In this document: positions 1 through 13,004 of the stretch, one piece after another | Layout of the letters: each line of letters begins with the position of its first letter | How positions within the stretch are numbered: position 1 is the stretch's first letter | NCBI GenBank assembly: GCA_033032175.1 | Contig: CM065304.1 | Coordinates: 8,866,001 to 8,930,000 of the forward strand | Direction: 5' to 3' | Source: Saturnia japonica | Taxonomy: Eukaryota > Arthropoda > Insecta > Lepidoptera > Saturniidae | Length of the DNA: 64,000 bases | Notes under the pieces: generated by a model | The model's database searches: none | Told to the model about the DNA's origin: nothing | Seen by the model: only the letters and a program-made list of their open reading frames with translations | Translations under genes and position numbers: made by a program

Positions 1-212
1 ACGACATGAACGTACGTGCGCACGTATACCTATGGGTATACGCAGAGTATATATACAGTTTAACTTTGAACGTCTTGCTTATTATTGTAGCTATTGATAA
101 TTACTTTACACAGTTATTTATGTAAGCAATCGATGAAAAGAGTTTGAGAACTTCCTTTGATTTTGCTTGTAATAAATACAAGCCTATTAATAGAAAGTGT
201 TTTATTTTTCAG
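1..212 (+). other. intron end with 3' splice site
   Basis: No gene is seen here. The stretch ends in a T-rich tract followed by AG at 211-212, a normal 3' splice site for the exon starting at 213. The frame stays open back to an ATG at 144, but the 23 residues this adds fall across the pyrimidine tract and lack the Ser/Arg-rich character of the rest, so they are probably intronic. Earlier exons must lie left of the window. Confidence 0.7.
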
Positions 213-3200
213 TATGATACATCTGCGTACGTTCGAAGCAGAGACAAAAGCAGAACCAATACTTCAAGCTCATCAACCGAACGACCGACAACCGTTACTG
301 CGAAATACATTAACACGACACCATCATACAAGTCATCAAGCATCCCAATTATCAACTGTTCAGAACGATCTTTAACTAAAGACGATATTCCTAGTTCTAC
401 AATCGCTAACCGATATTCAAACTATAACAAAGTTGAAAAGCCTGTGTCCAAATATGAAAAGAAAGATTATAGTAAACTCTCTATTCCATCATCAAGTACA
501 AACCGAGACAAAAGCAGAGATGTTAGTCCTGTAACAACAGCATCAAAATATAGTCTCAGTCGACCTACAAGACGTCTGAGCCCTGATAGAAGGACAGCGA
601 AAAGTTTTAAAGATAGAATTCGAGATTCTAGTCCCGGGGACCGTGATAAAGACATTCCGAACAAGACTGACAAGTCCTCAAGCTATAATAGCTTGTCAAG
701 CTATAAATTGTATCAAAGGACGTCTAATTATACACGACCTCCAGCAAGAGCAGAAGCAAAACCAGAAATCACTGTCAACCGTTATGCCATAGCCAACCGA
801 TTATCCTCATCTTATTTAAGAAGTCCAACAACAGTAAAAAGACCTTCGATGTCTCCCATCAGTCATAATGAAAATGTTAAAAATGAAACTGAGAAACCTG
901 TGCAAGTACCTCCGACGATTGTTGTAGAAGAAACTCACAATGAACCAATCTTAGAAAGAAAAAACGACAATAATGAAATTGAGACTGAGACTATAACAGT
1001 AGTTACACGTCATACTTCACCCACTCCACCAGGGTCATCCGCTTATGTGAGAAGTAGACGAGCTGATATGGCAAAAACAATAGAGAAAACTATATCTAGA
1101 ACAATAAAAAGGCCAGAAATGGTACACAAAGAAATCCAGTCAGATAGACTAGATGATTCCACACGATTAAGCAGGTTTGGTAGTACTGCGAGATCAAGCT
1201 CAACAAATTGGTCCTATTACTCGCCCAATGCCAGCAGCTATACCGGATATGCTGGTAGATATTCTACTCAATATACAACCCTTAGAGAAAATTCAAATAT
1301 AAATTCTCAAAATGATAGAAGTAGCAGAAGCCATAGTACTGAGCCTCCATCGAAAGAAAATATACAGGATAAAAAAACAGGCAATCTTAGTGGATCAAAT
1401 CAAGAAATTTTCTCAGTATACGGGCAAAATAAAAATGATGACACATCGGAAATTATAATAAATGTTAATCTAAAATTAAAACATGCTACAAGTCCACAGT
1501 CTGCGACAGAGCTAGTATCACCGGAAATAACAATTTCCAATAGTCAACTTCCACCACAAGCTCCAAAAACAGAAACTAGTACAAAGTTAAAGAAGCCTAA
1601 AATACGCAAATCAAACACAGACTTAACAACCGATTCAACATGTAAAAAAAAAGTTGTAAAAAGAAGAAGTAAATCAGTAAGCTCTACAGATTCCGACCAA
1701 GGAAGTGAAACAAATAATAAATCATCTGCCACGAATTCAAAGGGTCTTCAAAAAACTTCTTCAAGTAATAATTTGCAAAATAGTTCCTCGAAATTAAAAC
1801 ATTCCAAATCACGAGAAAGTAATAGTCCTGAGTCAAGTATCACACTGTCAACGCAGTCATCAATTAGTGAAGATGAAAATATTATCAAATCAAAATCAAA
1901 TGATATCTCCACAACTATCACCGATGAAATATCTATGCCAACAGATAAATCTGCAAGACAAAGTTCACCAGTAATATCACAGAAATGTGATAGTGGCACA
2001 GAGGAAGCAAAATCGTTCTTAATAAGAGCATTAGCTCCTGTCACTAATCTTTTTAAAATGAGACATCATGATTCCAGTGACAATAATAGACACCCAGATT
2101 CTTCTTTAACAGACTCAACTAGTAAAGATTTTTCTAATTTTATTACTGAAAGTGAAAAGTCTGGCAAAAATAAAAACCTTGTTGCTAGTAACGATGATCA
2201 TTTAGTAAAACTTAAGGCAATTAGACCAATCGAATCCGGAGAAAGAGCATGGTGGTTGGACGCTGATACTCATAAGCCAAACAGTAGTGTCAGTAATGAA
2301 AACCGCAAATCTGCGTCAGACCAAGATATACCAAATAAGATAAGCCATGAAGAATTTGGTGAAAACCCATGGTGTTCAGAAACTAGTGGCGAAAACAAGA
2401 AAGGAAACTCAAGTCCTCATTACAGAACAGAAAACTACAATTCAAGTAGTTCTACAAAGCAAAGTAAGTTCATAGAAGAGGAAGAAGAAAAACCTTGGTG
2501 GCTTGATAGTAGTGCAAATATACCAGAAGGGATAGAGCGATTAACTCCACCCCGAAAGTCTTCTAGCGACAGCGATAAAAGTGAAAAATTTAACTTTTTT
2601 AAAGTACGCCATACAGATTCAGGTGACCAGAAAGACTGGTGGATTACAAGTAATGAAAATTCATCCACCAGCAATAAGCCTGAATCTCAAAATTTAAGTC
2701 AATCTGGGTCTGAACGAAACTTTGCATTGAGGCGTATAAGACACATAGAATCTGGAGAAAGGCCCTGGTGGTTGTCTGGTGAGAAAAACATTCCAGAAGG
2801 TATTGAGAAACTACCCACTCCCCCACTTCAACAAGAAAGTGATTCCTCTGATTCAGAAGGTGTTCAAGTATTTGTCCCTAAGTCGCAGGTTCCACCTTTT
2901 CCTTTACATTTACCAGACGATGAGCCGCTCGGTGACAGAAGAAGTCCTGAAGGTTTAGAAACGCCTAAAGAAAATGAATATTTTAGAGGACGAACATCAC
3001 CGTATGAGAATAGCTACCAATATAGGAACAGAAGCACAGCAAACTCGTACCAAAAAGACACAAAAAAATATATATCAAGGTATACAGATATTGATGATAT
3101 TCTGGGTACTTCTGGGCAGATCTACAGTCCATTTATGGATTCCATTCTGGCAAAAAGAACTGGACAAATGGCTTTTGACGATGATGAATGCGAAGAAATA

Positions 3201-3268
3201 GATCCAACTCAAGTCAGAATACATGATAGCACGCCCCAAAGACCAATTATCAAAAAAATTCGCTCTAG
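213..3268 (+). CDS. long internal exon of a serine-rich protein with double-tryptophan repeats
   Basis: This 3056-nt exon codes for about 1018 residues. I do not recognise the family and assign no function. The protein is rich in Ser, Thr, Lys, Asn and Glu, with no signal peptide or membrane segment in this part, so it is probably a largely disordered intracellular or scaffold-type protein. Counting from the ATG at 144, SAYVRSR occurs twice (residues 27-33 and 299-305). A repeat of the form R-H/P-I-E-S-G-E-R-x-W-W-L recurs with tryptophans at residues 703-704, 743 (single W), 785-786, 832-833 and 875-876, about 42 residues apart; the units at 785 and 875 are followed by NIPEGIE. The C-terminal part is less biased (RYTDIDDILG, EEIDPTQVRIHDS) and may be a conserved region. 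The exon opens in phase 0 after AG at 211-212 and ends ...CTCTAG before GTAAGC, leaving two bases of a codon. The stop at 3270-3272 is inside the donor site and is not used. Confidence 0.85.
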
Positions 3269-3459
3269 GTAAGCCGTCCAAGTCTTATAATTTCACGCAA
3301 CAGTTTTTTGTATTAGTTAAATCAAACGCAAAGTTTGATGAAGGTTAATTTCATACTCGTATATTAATTTCCCAAAAAAAAATACACATCAGAATTACAC
3401 GTGATTTAAACATTTATGAGGTTACATCTATTTAAAAAAAATCTTACGCTTTATTTCAG

Positions 3460-3493
3460 AAGTAGCATCATTGACTTCAGAGAAGAAGATCAG
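3460..3493 (+). CDS. 34-nt micro-exon continuing the serine-rich gene
   Basis: The segment lies between TTATTTCAG (AG at 3458-3459) and GTGAGT (3494 onward), both near-consensus splice sites. Its first base completes the AG left by the previous exon to give AGA (Arg); the rest reads SSIIDFREEDQ and ends in phase 0. Frame agreement across the 191-nt intron (3269-3459) is the main evidence. An alternative acceptor at 3479-3480 would leave 13 nt. Confidence 0.75.
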
Positions 3494-4394
3494 GTGAGTA
3501 CTGTAACGAATATTTTGAGTGTTTAAAAAAAATCGCTCATTAGCTTTAAATATATAAAAAACATGAAAACTACAAATGATACGGTATTTATTATAAACCT
3601 TGAAACAAATTACAAACTGTTATTAAATTTTCTATGATTATACTAATATACAATAATAAGTTTTATTTTTTACTTAAATTTTAGTGAAAATAGTTTGTAC
3701 TTATTTAATTCATTGTATTGATGGTTATCTGTTTTCTGAACGTAAATTAAACTTTACTTATAATTAATTTACCTGAATTTTCTATAGCTTTAAAAACAAT
3801 TTCATTCAATATAATTGAAATTATTTATTTAATTAATTAATTAATCACCTATTCCACGAGATAATCGACTTCTATACCAAATTTCATTTGAATATATCCA
3901 GTGGTTCAAACATTATTAAAGGATTTACGTCCAAACGAACATACTTTTATTATATTAGTAAGATTATATTATAATTTATAAACGTATTTAGTTCAGACGA
4001 GTATAAAAGAGATGGTGTAACTGACATATTTCTTTGAGTTAAGATTTTAGTGAGGATTGTTCATGTTGATAATGTGAACAAATTGTGATTTAATGCAATA
4101 TGCAACATCTAACTTCATTTATCAATTAAACATCACGGAATCGTCTCAGCACTTATGTCACAAACAATAGAGATTATGTACCCATATAACCTATTATTTA
4201 TATATTAGGTATGTAATGCTTCACCATTTACTTTTACATTTACTTGCTTTACCATTAGGTTTTTACATAATCCACATTTATATTGAGACAATAGATATCT
4301 TGCGATGATAAACATGATTTTTAAGATTAAAGAATTTTGTTCATTATAACATACTTCAAACATATTTGTCAAGATTCTTTAATATACATACATA

Positions 4395-5023
4395 CAGTGG
4401 AAGAACGATAATTCAAACCTCGTTACTTTTTAATCCTTAGTAACATAAAAAAAACTCAATTTCTCCCAAAGAACCCCTAAATACGCGGTATCTCAAATTA
4501 TGCAGACTTAGTAACTCGAAAAAAATGTTATTTCCCTATGAGATTACTATCCAATATAATTTTTAAAAACCAGCCTCCGTAATTCGAAGTTAGTAAAATA
4601 TAATATGGTCTCACTGTTCTGTATTCTGAGGGTCTCACTTTGAATTCCCTGAACTCACAGCAATAAAATCTTAAATTCAATCAGTAGGTACATTGTTTGA
4701 ACTTAAAACAAATATTTGTTAAACAGTCTTCAAATTCCTTAAATCAAAAAAAGTTAATAAATTTTTTTCTATTTGTTTGTACTTGTTGTACAGTTTACTT
4801 GGACAATAACTTCCTTCGATTAATAAAATAAAACTTAAGTCAATTTTTTATTTAGCTATGAATCTGCAAATCAAATAGTAATATATTTAAAAATTGTGCA
4901 TTTCTAAGTTGAAATTTAATAATTAAATCCATTTTGTCTCGAAAGGCTTAAGTTGAAAACTCATTAACTCGAAAGTTTTAGCATTTTCCTTGGAATAAAA
5001 GTCAAGTTATCGAAATTCCTCTG
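4395..5023. mobile_element. pogo/Tigger-like MITE
   Basis: The element is 629 bp and flanked by TA on both sides (4393-4394 and 5024-5025). Its left end CAGTGGAAGAACGATAATTC and the reverse complement of its right end CAGAGGAATTTCGATAACTT match at about 14 of 20 positions. Variants of 'aactcgaa' recur inside (near 4515, 4578, 4940 and 4966), as is common in non-autonomous pogo-type elements. There is no transposase ORF, so it is a deletion derivative. Confidence 0.65.
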
Positions 5024-7144
5024 TACTATAAAAAAGTGAACTTAATAAAGCAAAGCATTAAGTATTCTACTTGATGGTGAATCTTACCATCAAACTGATA
5101 ATCGTATGAAAATTTAAAAAATAATGTATACAATTAACGATCTATAGTAACATTTCCACAAAAATACTTTTGTTTTTCATTCTCTACAAGGAAAACAAAA
5201 ATGGAGTTACAAGTTATTATATAGTATAATATATATGTATTTGTTATATAGTATGTATGTGATATTATATAGTTGTATATATTCTAAAAAAATCTGCGGT
5301 GAATAATATCCAAATGACCGTAGCATAAGGCTTCGACGCAACAAGCGGAGGGAGCAGTGAACTGAAGAGTGCACTGCATCCTTGAATCGGTCCCCTACAA
5401 GAGTATTGGGTGAGACAAGGACGGCTTGCAGTGCGCGTTACTGACATTTTAAAATGATGACGTAGCCGTTGTCAAGGTCAAACACTAAATAAATATAGAG
5501 AAATCTGAAACAGAAACCCAATTCCGTAACAATAAAATTATTATTTGATTTTGACAGTAATGCATCGGTTACTATTTTTATATTATTTTAATAGGTATAA
5601 AAACGCCAATGTTTTTATTATTATTGCTATTATGTTTAAAAGATTAAAATTATAATATAAAGTTATATTTAAAACTCAATTATTATGCGCATAAATCTAT
5701 TTGTTAATGTTTAGTAAAAATACAACATAATATTCAAGAGAATATAATAATAATAATATTTTATATGTAGTGAAATATTTTAAAAACGAGTACTACATTT
5801 TAAGTAAAAAGGTAATCAAAATGTACTTTCATATTATTAAAATTATATAAACAATCTAGGACAACGGTTTCTAACAACAATTTATATTTTTTGGGGTACT
5901 AAGTATATTTTATGAACTTGTTTCGACAAGTCAAAGTTAGGACAGGTCAAAACGTAAAAACTTAAAGAGATATGATTTTGCACGACCAAATTAATATTAA
6001 CTTTATTCCAGAACGTCTTCCTAATTGGTAGCACAAGCAGTATTATTTTTATTCGTTTCTAAGCATAACTAATCTATGAGTAGGCTTGTAGCTATTCAAT
6101 TTTCATCTCTTTCTAGCACCACATGATGTGATACAACAATGTTCTGTTTTGTTACAACCTAACCCAGTAAGGTTGCACCGTTGTAGCGAAACTTGTTTCA
6201 GCCAAAGCAAACTCTTCTATGCGGCGACTTTATAAAAACGTGAAAATGATACCTGGAGCGACTTGTCTTGCTACAAGCTCGCCAGTTGTGCTTATGACTT
6301 TGTTGACGTCGGGTTAGTAAAAGTGTAGCTATGGGACCCGATACGAATAAGTTTACTTTATTAGTGTGATTATTGTGATTATAAGACTGTATTTTGATCT
6401 CGAAAAGGTAGTGTAGCATGTTAAATTTTTCATACAATTTTTACGTGATAATTAGGCAACTGCATAGCCGGTTTTTAAGTTTTAAACTTTATATTCACGA
6501 GCTGGTCTAATATTCCCTTATGGAATATACATAGTTTAAAAAATCAAGAATAGATTAAGATTTTTTACAACATGGAAGTTTATACGCAATCGGAATCATT
6601 TGTTAATTAAAAAAACTTTTTAACTATTTTGGACATATTTTTCATCATAACCAGCGCGGTTTTCTTCCACGTAAATCTACAACAACTAATTTAATCAATT
6701 TTTCAATTAATATTACTAAAAAATATAAATTCCAAAAAAGAAGTTCATGCAATTTATATGAACTTTATTTAGTAAGGATTTTCAGCTTATTAATTACGAT
6801 TGCTTGATTGATAAGCTACGAGCTTTAAGAATACGCGGATCATTACTAAGATGATGTGTATCTCAATAATCTTTCTCAATTTATGTTGACTCGTGATTTT
6901 AGTTCCCACAAATTTACATTGTACAGTTCCTTGTAGGGATCCACTAGGTTCACATCTGGGTGTATTTCTATTTGAATCAGTCCAATTTTATATTTTATGC
7001 AAGTGATTTGAAGGTATATCGCAACAGTAGAAAAATTATGCTGAGGTATATTGTTTACAGTCTGATATAGATGAAATTTTTAATGGTGTACATGTAACCA
7101 CATGCAACTAAATTTTGACAAATGCTTTCATTTGAAATCCATTA

Positions 7145-7290
7145 AGATAAAGACTATTTTTAACAAAAAGGGTAACTTCAATGATCTTAAGGAGTTCCCT
7201 GGTATTATATTCCTAGTTGAAGGTCCAATGCCAATGAAATTAAAATGGGACCACCCTTGAGTGACACCCCTTTCTAACGAAAAAAAATGA
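7145..7290 (+). repeat. family D interspersed repeat, truncated
   Basis: It shares the block TCCAATGCCAATGAAATTAA followed by 'aatgg(g/a)accacccttg' with copies at 11140-11346 (-), 37868-38130 (+) and 58375-58592 (+). The 3' half present in the longer copies is missing. Confidence 0.7.
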
Positions 7291-7491
7291 TACACAGTTT
7301 TATAGACTCACCAGCCTTCCTTCAAAAATTATCCTTCTACGTCCAACGTATAAGTTGTCGTTTAATGAATCTCCAGTCTTGGTTTGCCAATAGTAAAATT
7401 CAATATAGGCCATGTTTGTCATCTGGCGTCATCAATCAATTAACAACTACCTATTCATTATTATTCATCAACATCATCAATCATTCCACAG

Positions 7492-7596
7492 GCCACAGTC
7501 GCAGATGATAATTATATCAAATCGCAATCATCTTCCCGACTGTGCCACACCATTACTTCGTATTATTCTAAACACAATATCTTGAACAACAAATAA
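7492..7596 (+). CDS. candidate terminal exon of the serine-rich gene
   Basis: An acceptor (CATTCCACAG, AG at 7490-7491) is followed in phase 0 by 34 codons and TAA at 7594-7596. The micro-exon at 3460-3493 ends in phase 0, so the two join in frame (...EEDQ then ATVADDNYIKSQSSSRL...). The segment is Ser-rich and less AT-rich than its surroundings. Several AATAAA hexamers follow (about 7928, 8011, 8349, 8706). Against it: another frame is also open for 31 codons and there is no homology evidence, so this is a hypothesis. Confidence 0.35.
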   Translation, partial: ATVADDNYIKSQSSSRLCHTITSYYSKHNILNNK

Positions 7597-10429
7597 ATAG
7601 GTGAAAAAAAAACCCATCAGAGTAAAAAAAAGGCTAAAATTGTCCCATAAATCCATTACCCGATGATATTTTATAATACGTCATTGCATATACCGCATGC
7701 TTTCTTTCTGTAATACATTTTCAAGTTGATTTATTTATTTGTGATTCTCTGGCCTCAACTAGGTATAAATTGTATTCTAATGTTTGATTTGTATTTTTTT
7801 TTTCTTTGCTGAGCATTGCATTTTAAATTTGTAAGTTATTATTTTAATATAATTCTTCTTATTTTGTGCATGCTGTGACTATCATAACAAGTATATAAAA
7901 TAATCTATTCCAGTTCTTTGGTCCTTAAAATAAAAAAACTTAATTTACAAATATGTTTAATGTGGCTATTCTATTATTATTATTATACATATTATTATTT
8001 GCTATTCATTTAATAAATAAATTCAAGAGTATGACTGCAAAAGTTTGAATTCAGAAAGAACGTGTAAAATAGCTTATACTTACAATTATATAATTAATTA
8101 AAGTAAAAAATAAATATTACTCACTTAGATAGTCTTTCTTTGGTATTTAAAATATGAGAATCTGACTAGTAATGTTAATTAAAAAAATATAAATTGCCCG
8201 TTCTGTTTTCCTAAACTTTGAGATTATTTGTTTATAAATTTTTGCGATTATACTACTTTCTATGCATTATTTTTTATTCAATTTAATTTATGTATTAGAA
8301 TTCATTGGTATATAAATAATGTATAATAATAACTAAAGTGTGTGATTGAAATAAAAATAAATTGATAATGTAATCCTGCAATTCACAACAAAACACGATT
8401 TATAATATTTATATTATCGATATGTAACTTTAAAATAAAATAATAAAGCATTAGGTGCGATCATCGCGCCCACATAGACTGAACGACCTTCAACAATTTA
8501 AAGATAATTGTAGTAGATTCGTCGTCGAAACACATTTCTAAATGTACTATTTACCTTTTCTCGATAGAAAAAACCTCGTAACACTTATATGATCATGATC
8601 AGTGTATTTAGTTTTAATTGTTTCTTGTTGTTAACATATAAAAAATGCGATAAATATCTAAAATAACCACCTACTAATAATCATAATATGTGATTGTAAC
8701 GTTGTAAATAAATATATTAAATAGTACAACGTTCTTTCACGTCACTACACTAGGCATATTTACATATTTAACCACCTACTTAATTATAGGTTGTTGTACT
8801 TTAAACTACTACAAGCAAATTCGTTATCTAAAAAGGCTAATGTTTAATTTATTTATATTTAATATTATCCATATGAAGTCTATTGTACGTAAATAAATAC
8901 GTCTACTTCTTACTCTAATCGTATTACTGCAATTTGTTTTCTTTCTTAATCTTTAATAATAATAATAGTGGAATTATGTGATTGGGTGAGTATATAACCA
9001 TAAACCAACCACATGAAACGTGAAAATAATTTCTAAACAAAATGTAGAATTACAAATTTTATCATTCAAATAAAATTTATTGCAACTGTGAAACAAAAAA
9101 AAAAAACAGTTGCTGTAAAACTCTTTGTAGCATTATTCATTCAAAGAACACAATTTTAAGGTATCCGGCTTTTTAGTAAAACCGATAAAGAATTTACAGC
9201 TTTTTACACCTCCACACACAAAAGATGTAAAAAAATTGTTACCGACACTTTTATGTAGAGAACTCCGTTAACGCGATAAGGTTTCTGATCTAAGCAGGTG
9301 TATACTTTAATAATAAATAGGTGTTTATCTAACCAATTAGCCGTTTACCGAATAACGTCATTCCTTTTAAGAGATTGATTGAATAAGAATTGTTTGGAGA
9401 ATTTATTGATATTACCTAGCCTGCATTTGTTTTCACTTACCGCGCTTTTAAACACAATTGTAGAAATAAACTTCTCTACATAAGTTTTTTTTTAAATTAA
9501 TCAGTTGAAATAACTTCTTTAAAAAAATGTTTCATTTATAATACATATGTAGTAATTAATGTATCCTACTTTATTACAAAATAATAGAGGGTTGACGAAA
9601 ACAAAACTTTAGTTATGGCATTTTCTACCCGATGTTCGCATGGCCCGATTTAATGTGTTTATTTATTTTATTTTGCCGTCCGGGGGTTGTGCACCCCTTG
9701 TGCCTTCGTCACGGCTCCAGTCTGTATAACATGAAAATAATAGGAAATAGCCTAAGGAAAGCTGTACGCCCACATTTAGCTTCGATATAAAAAGTACTGT
9801 GCTCATGGACGAAGCGGTGCGGTGCCGCAAAGCGATTCCGAAATGGACAGGTTTTCGCATCATCAACCAGTTACTAGATGCAAAGGTGATCGAACGTTCA
9901 AACCGCGTGAATAACTTTTTAAATAAACAGACATTCGATTGGAAGCTCTATACAAAGTATTTTATTCATTTAAATTTGAGATACAAAAGAATTAACAGGT
10001 GACTGCGTTAGGTGTATTAAGTCACTAAATGTTAAATTAAATTACATGTCTTGCGTTTAATAGCATAACAATTATATATCACCTGCAGAATAAAGAAGCA
10101 ACCGATATTAGGAAAGTTTGTTTTGAAAGCAAACTTTATCTTCTTCTTACCCTAATTGCTCATAAGTAGAGCTGGCATAACATAATAATCTTTCCACTTT
10201 CCTCTAACAACTGTTATCTCATTATTCAACCCTTTTATACACCTCTCACCAAACTTTATGAGCGCTTTGACCATAGGTGCGTTAGGCTGCGCAAAACACA
10301 AATTTAGGTATTATTAGTTTATTACAGATATATTAACAATTATAAAAGTTAATCATTATTTATAAGCAATATAACTCAGGGCATTCTAAGTATTATTTAT
10401 TCGACTCAGGTTTGCACTCGTGGCTGTGG
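7597..10429 (+). other. AT-rich stretch, possible 3' UTR then intergenic
   Basis: If 7492-7596 is the last exon, the first part is 3' UTR. No coding region is supported. A GC-richer patch at 9670-9900 contains short open frames on both strands but no recognisable domain. Confidence 0.4.
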
Positions 10430-10565
10430 TCAGACTGCACGATAATGATTGACACACAATTTTTTCCTAGGTCTTCCTCTATTCATATATCCGTCTATCT
10501 TCATATTTAACTCTCTTCTAGTTACATGAGTTATTTTCACAATATGCCCATACCACGCTAACAGT
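10430..10565 (-). pseudogene. non-LTR retrotransposon, C-terminal fragment
   Basis: Read on the minus strand, one frame gives LAWYGHIVK, later RRELNM and GYMNRGRPRKK, then a stop near the lower coordinate. This matches the tail of insect endonuclease/reverse-transcriptase ORFs, where '(L)xWYGH' is followed by a 'G(R)GRPKKRW' segment. Related tails lie at 31410-31660 and 47405-47560. The RT domain is absent: a 5'-truncated, dead copy. Confidence 0.65.
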
Positions 10566-12899
10566 ATTAATTCAACATTTATAATCTTTAAAAAAATTCA
10601 AGACATAATTCAGAATAAAACGCGTACGTACGGTTATCCGTAAAGTGAAAGGCGTTAATCAATGTTTGGACTTGAACAGAGAATGTTATATTACATGAAG
10701 GTGCTGGTAGTGATAAAGTAAGGACAACTAACGTTTCTGTATTTAAAAAAATCTGTAGTTCTGTGTGTACTTGTAATTTCCTTATAGTCGTCTATTATAA
10801 AAGACACTGATCACGAAAATGACATTAAAATTTTTAAATTGTTTGGATTTAAGTCAAAAAAGATTTCCCTAATTTCTATAAAATTTGGAATATGAAAGCA
10901 TAAGCCATGGCTTAATAAAATTGATATACCATAAGACCTGCGGCTATATCTTAAAAAAATTAAGTCTCTTTCATTCTCAACCGATTATGATTAGTTAAGA
11001 AATGTTAAAAAAATGCAAAATGTTAAATTTTTATTAATTTTGTATGCGAGAATAATTTAAATAAACAAAAATGCGGGAGAATATAATTACTGTATAATAA
11101 ACGCGTGCGGAGCTGCAGGGCAATACTAGTAGTATAGTATTTTAACCGTCTTCAACAAAAGACGGGAGGTTACTCAATTTGAATGTATATATATATATTT
11201 TATAGATGTTCACCATAACTTCTTTGTTTATTAACCGATTTGGATGATTCTTTTTTCTTTGGAACGATGAACTCTCACACATGACACATCATGGGTGATC
11301 GTATTTTAATTTCATTGGCGTTGACTTTAGACCTTCGACTTCGAAGACACAATCGTTGAATTTAGTTTTGTTTTGCTTATCCTCTTTACAACATGTTTTC
11401 TATATCTAGTTATGCTAGCAATAAAGATTAAATTTCCATTTCATGTAAACCAAGTTTATCGTCGCTACGTCGATAGGTTCATCGGAAATATATGCAATTA
11501 TTTTATCAATAATTTATTCATTAATGTATTGATTTTACTCAACCTACTAATTCTTTCCGATAGTAGAGAAGTCTTCATGGCACTATAAGCTATTATGACG
11601 TCATATTATCATAAAATCATAAATGTTCGAACAAGTTAATAGAAATAATTAGAATTTGCAGTAGAGTTTTGCACTTTAAAAGAAACCGTTGAGAATAAAT
11701 GTATGTAGAATATTCAGTATATAAATCGATAATCCACATTGAATATGTCTATCAGCTTTGCAATTAAGATCGACGTCTGTTGTCCTAATGAATTAACAAT
11801 AGATTAGAAAGGTATAGGGCGCTGTGACTAGTTTCACTAGACACTAGAGTGGAAAGTGTAAAGGATTAATTATAAACTTGGTATTTCAATATATGTAAAG
11901 GAAAACATCGTTAAAACCTGGGTACTTGTGAAGCTATTGTAAAAATAAGTGAAAAATATAAACTGTGGTATCGACAAATACGTCATCGACCGGCATTCTG
12001 ATTACGTGAAGGCCCTTCTCTGTAAGAAGCACTTAGGAACCCTATGTTGTTATTACATCAATTTGCATAAAGAATATATATTAACACGTTTTTATTGCCT
12101 CGATTTCTGTCTGGCTGTCTGTATAAAAGATACAATTGATTTTAAATCTAACTTCGCGGTTATTTAGAGACTTGTAACTTTAAACAAGTCAGCCCGCCTG
12201 GTGAAATACTTCCACATTTCAGAAGATCGCAGCCAAATAACCTGGTTTTGTAACCCTGCTGTGAATAGGGTCTCCAAAGCATCTTGAGTGGTCTAAGTTG
12301 GCAAGGAGCTGGTGAGGTGGGCCGTAAGCTTGCCTGTCACGTTATGTGTATAAACAAATTGCAATCGATGTTAAACATAACATAAAAAAAGGAAAATATT
12401 TTTATCAACCACGTTTCTACACAACAAAACTGGGCATCAAATATCAAAAAATTACTACTCCTGGCACAAAAGGGGGAAAACTGTTCTCACAGTAGAAATT
12501 GCAATTGTGCACTTTGTGAAAACAATTTCCAATTAATTACATTATGTGTAATTAATGTGTGAACAAAAGTACGAGCTAGACGAAGATAAGACTTTCACGC
12601 GGTCTAAAAAATTCGCCTTTCAATCTCTATCAATTTTAAATCCAATGTCGAGAAGAAAGCGGAGCGTTCTGATGTTTATTTATAACTGGTAGATAAATAA
12701 TTTTATTGAATTATATATTTTAACTAGTCATTTAGCAAGGTTTCTCTTATCTATTTTGTAAAGTAATTAAAAATAGACACCTACATAGATCGTTAAACTT
12801 TACTTATAAAATAGCTTCAGTCTATATTACTTCACTCTTTTTTATTAATTTGAAACGGTATATTTTCTGACTATTTATCACATTTCTTTGCGTCCTTGT
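10566..12899. other. AT-rich stretch without a gene
   Basis: Apart from the family D copy at 11140-11346 nothing is recognisable. A GC-richer patch around 12190-12350 has no supported ORF. Confidence 0.5.
11140..11346 (-). repeat. family D interspersed repeat
   Basis: A reverse-orientation copy. It starts at 'accgtcttcaacaaaagac', contains a short TA tract near 11188-11200, and keeps the 'aatttcattggcgttgac' block that is the reverse complement of the family core. Confidence 0.6.
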
Positions 12900-12926
12900 T
12901 ATATCTTATTATATTAAGTGAGCAAT

Positions 12927-13004
<78 letters not shown>

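Larger units (their letters stand above)
3494..7491 (+). other. probable intron, AT-rich, with embedded repeats
   Basis: No coding exon is seen. If the terminal exon at 7492 is right, this is one intron of about 4 kb. It holds a pogo-like MITE (4395-5023) and a family D fragment (7145-7290). A GC-richer patch at 5290-5450 and another at 6110-6330 do not match anything I recognise. Confidence 0.5.

Noticed and set aside
144..212. Extension of the long frame to an ATG at 144
   Set aside because: The segment is the pyrimidine tract and end of an intron; the true exon starts at 213.
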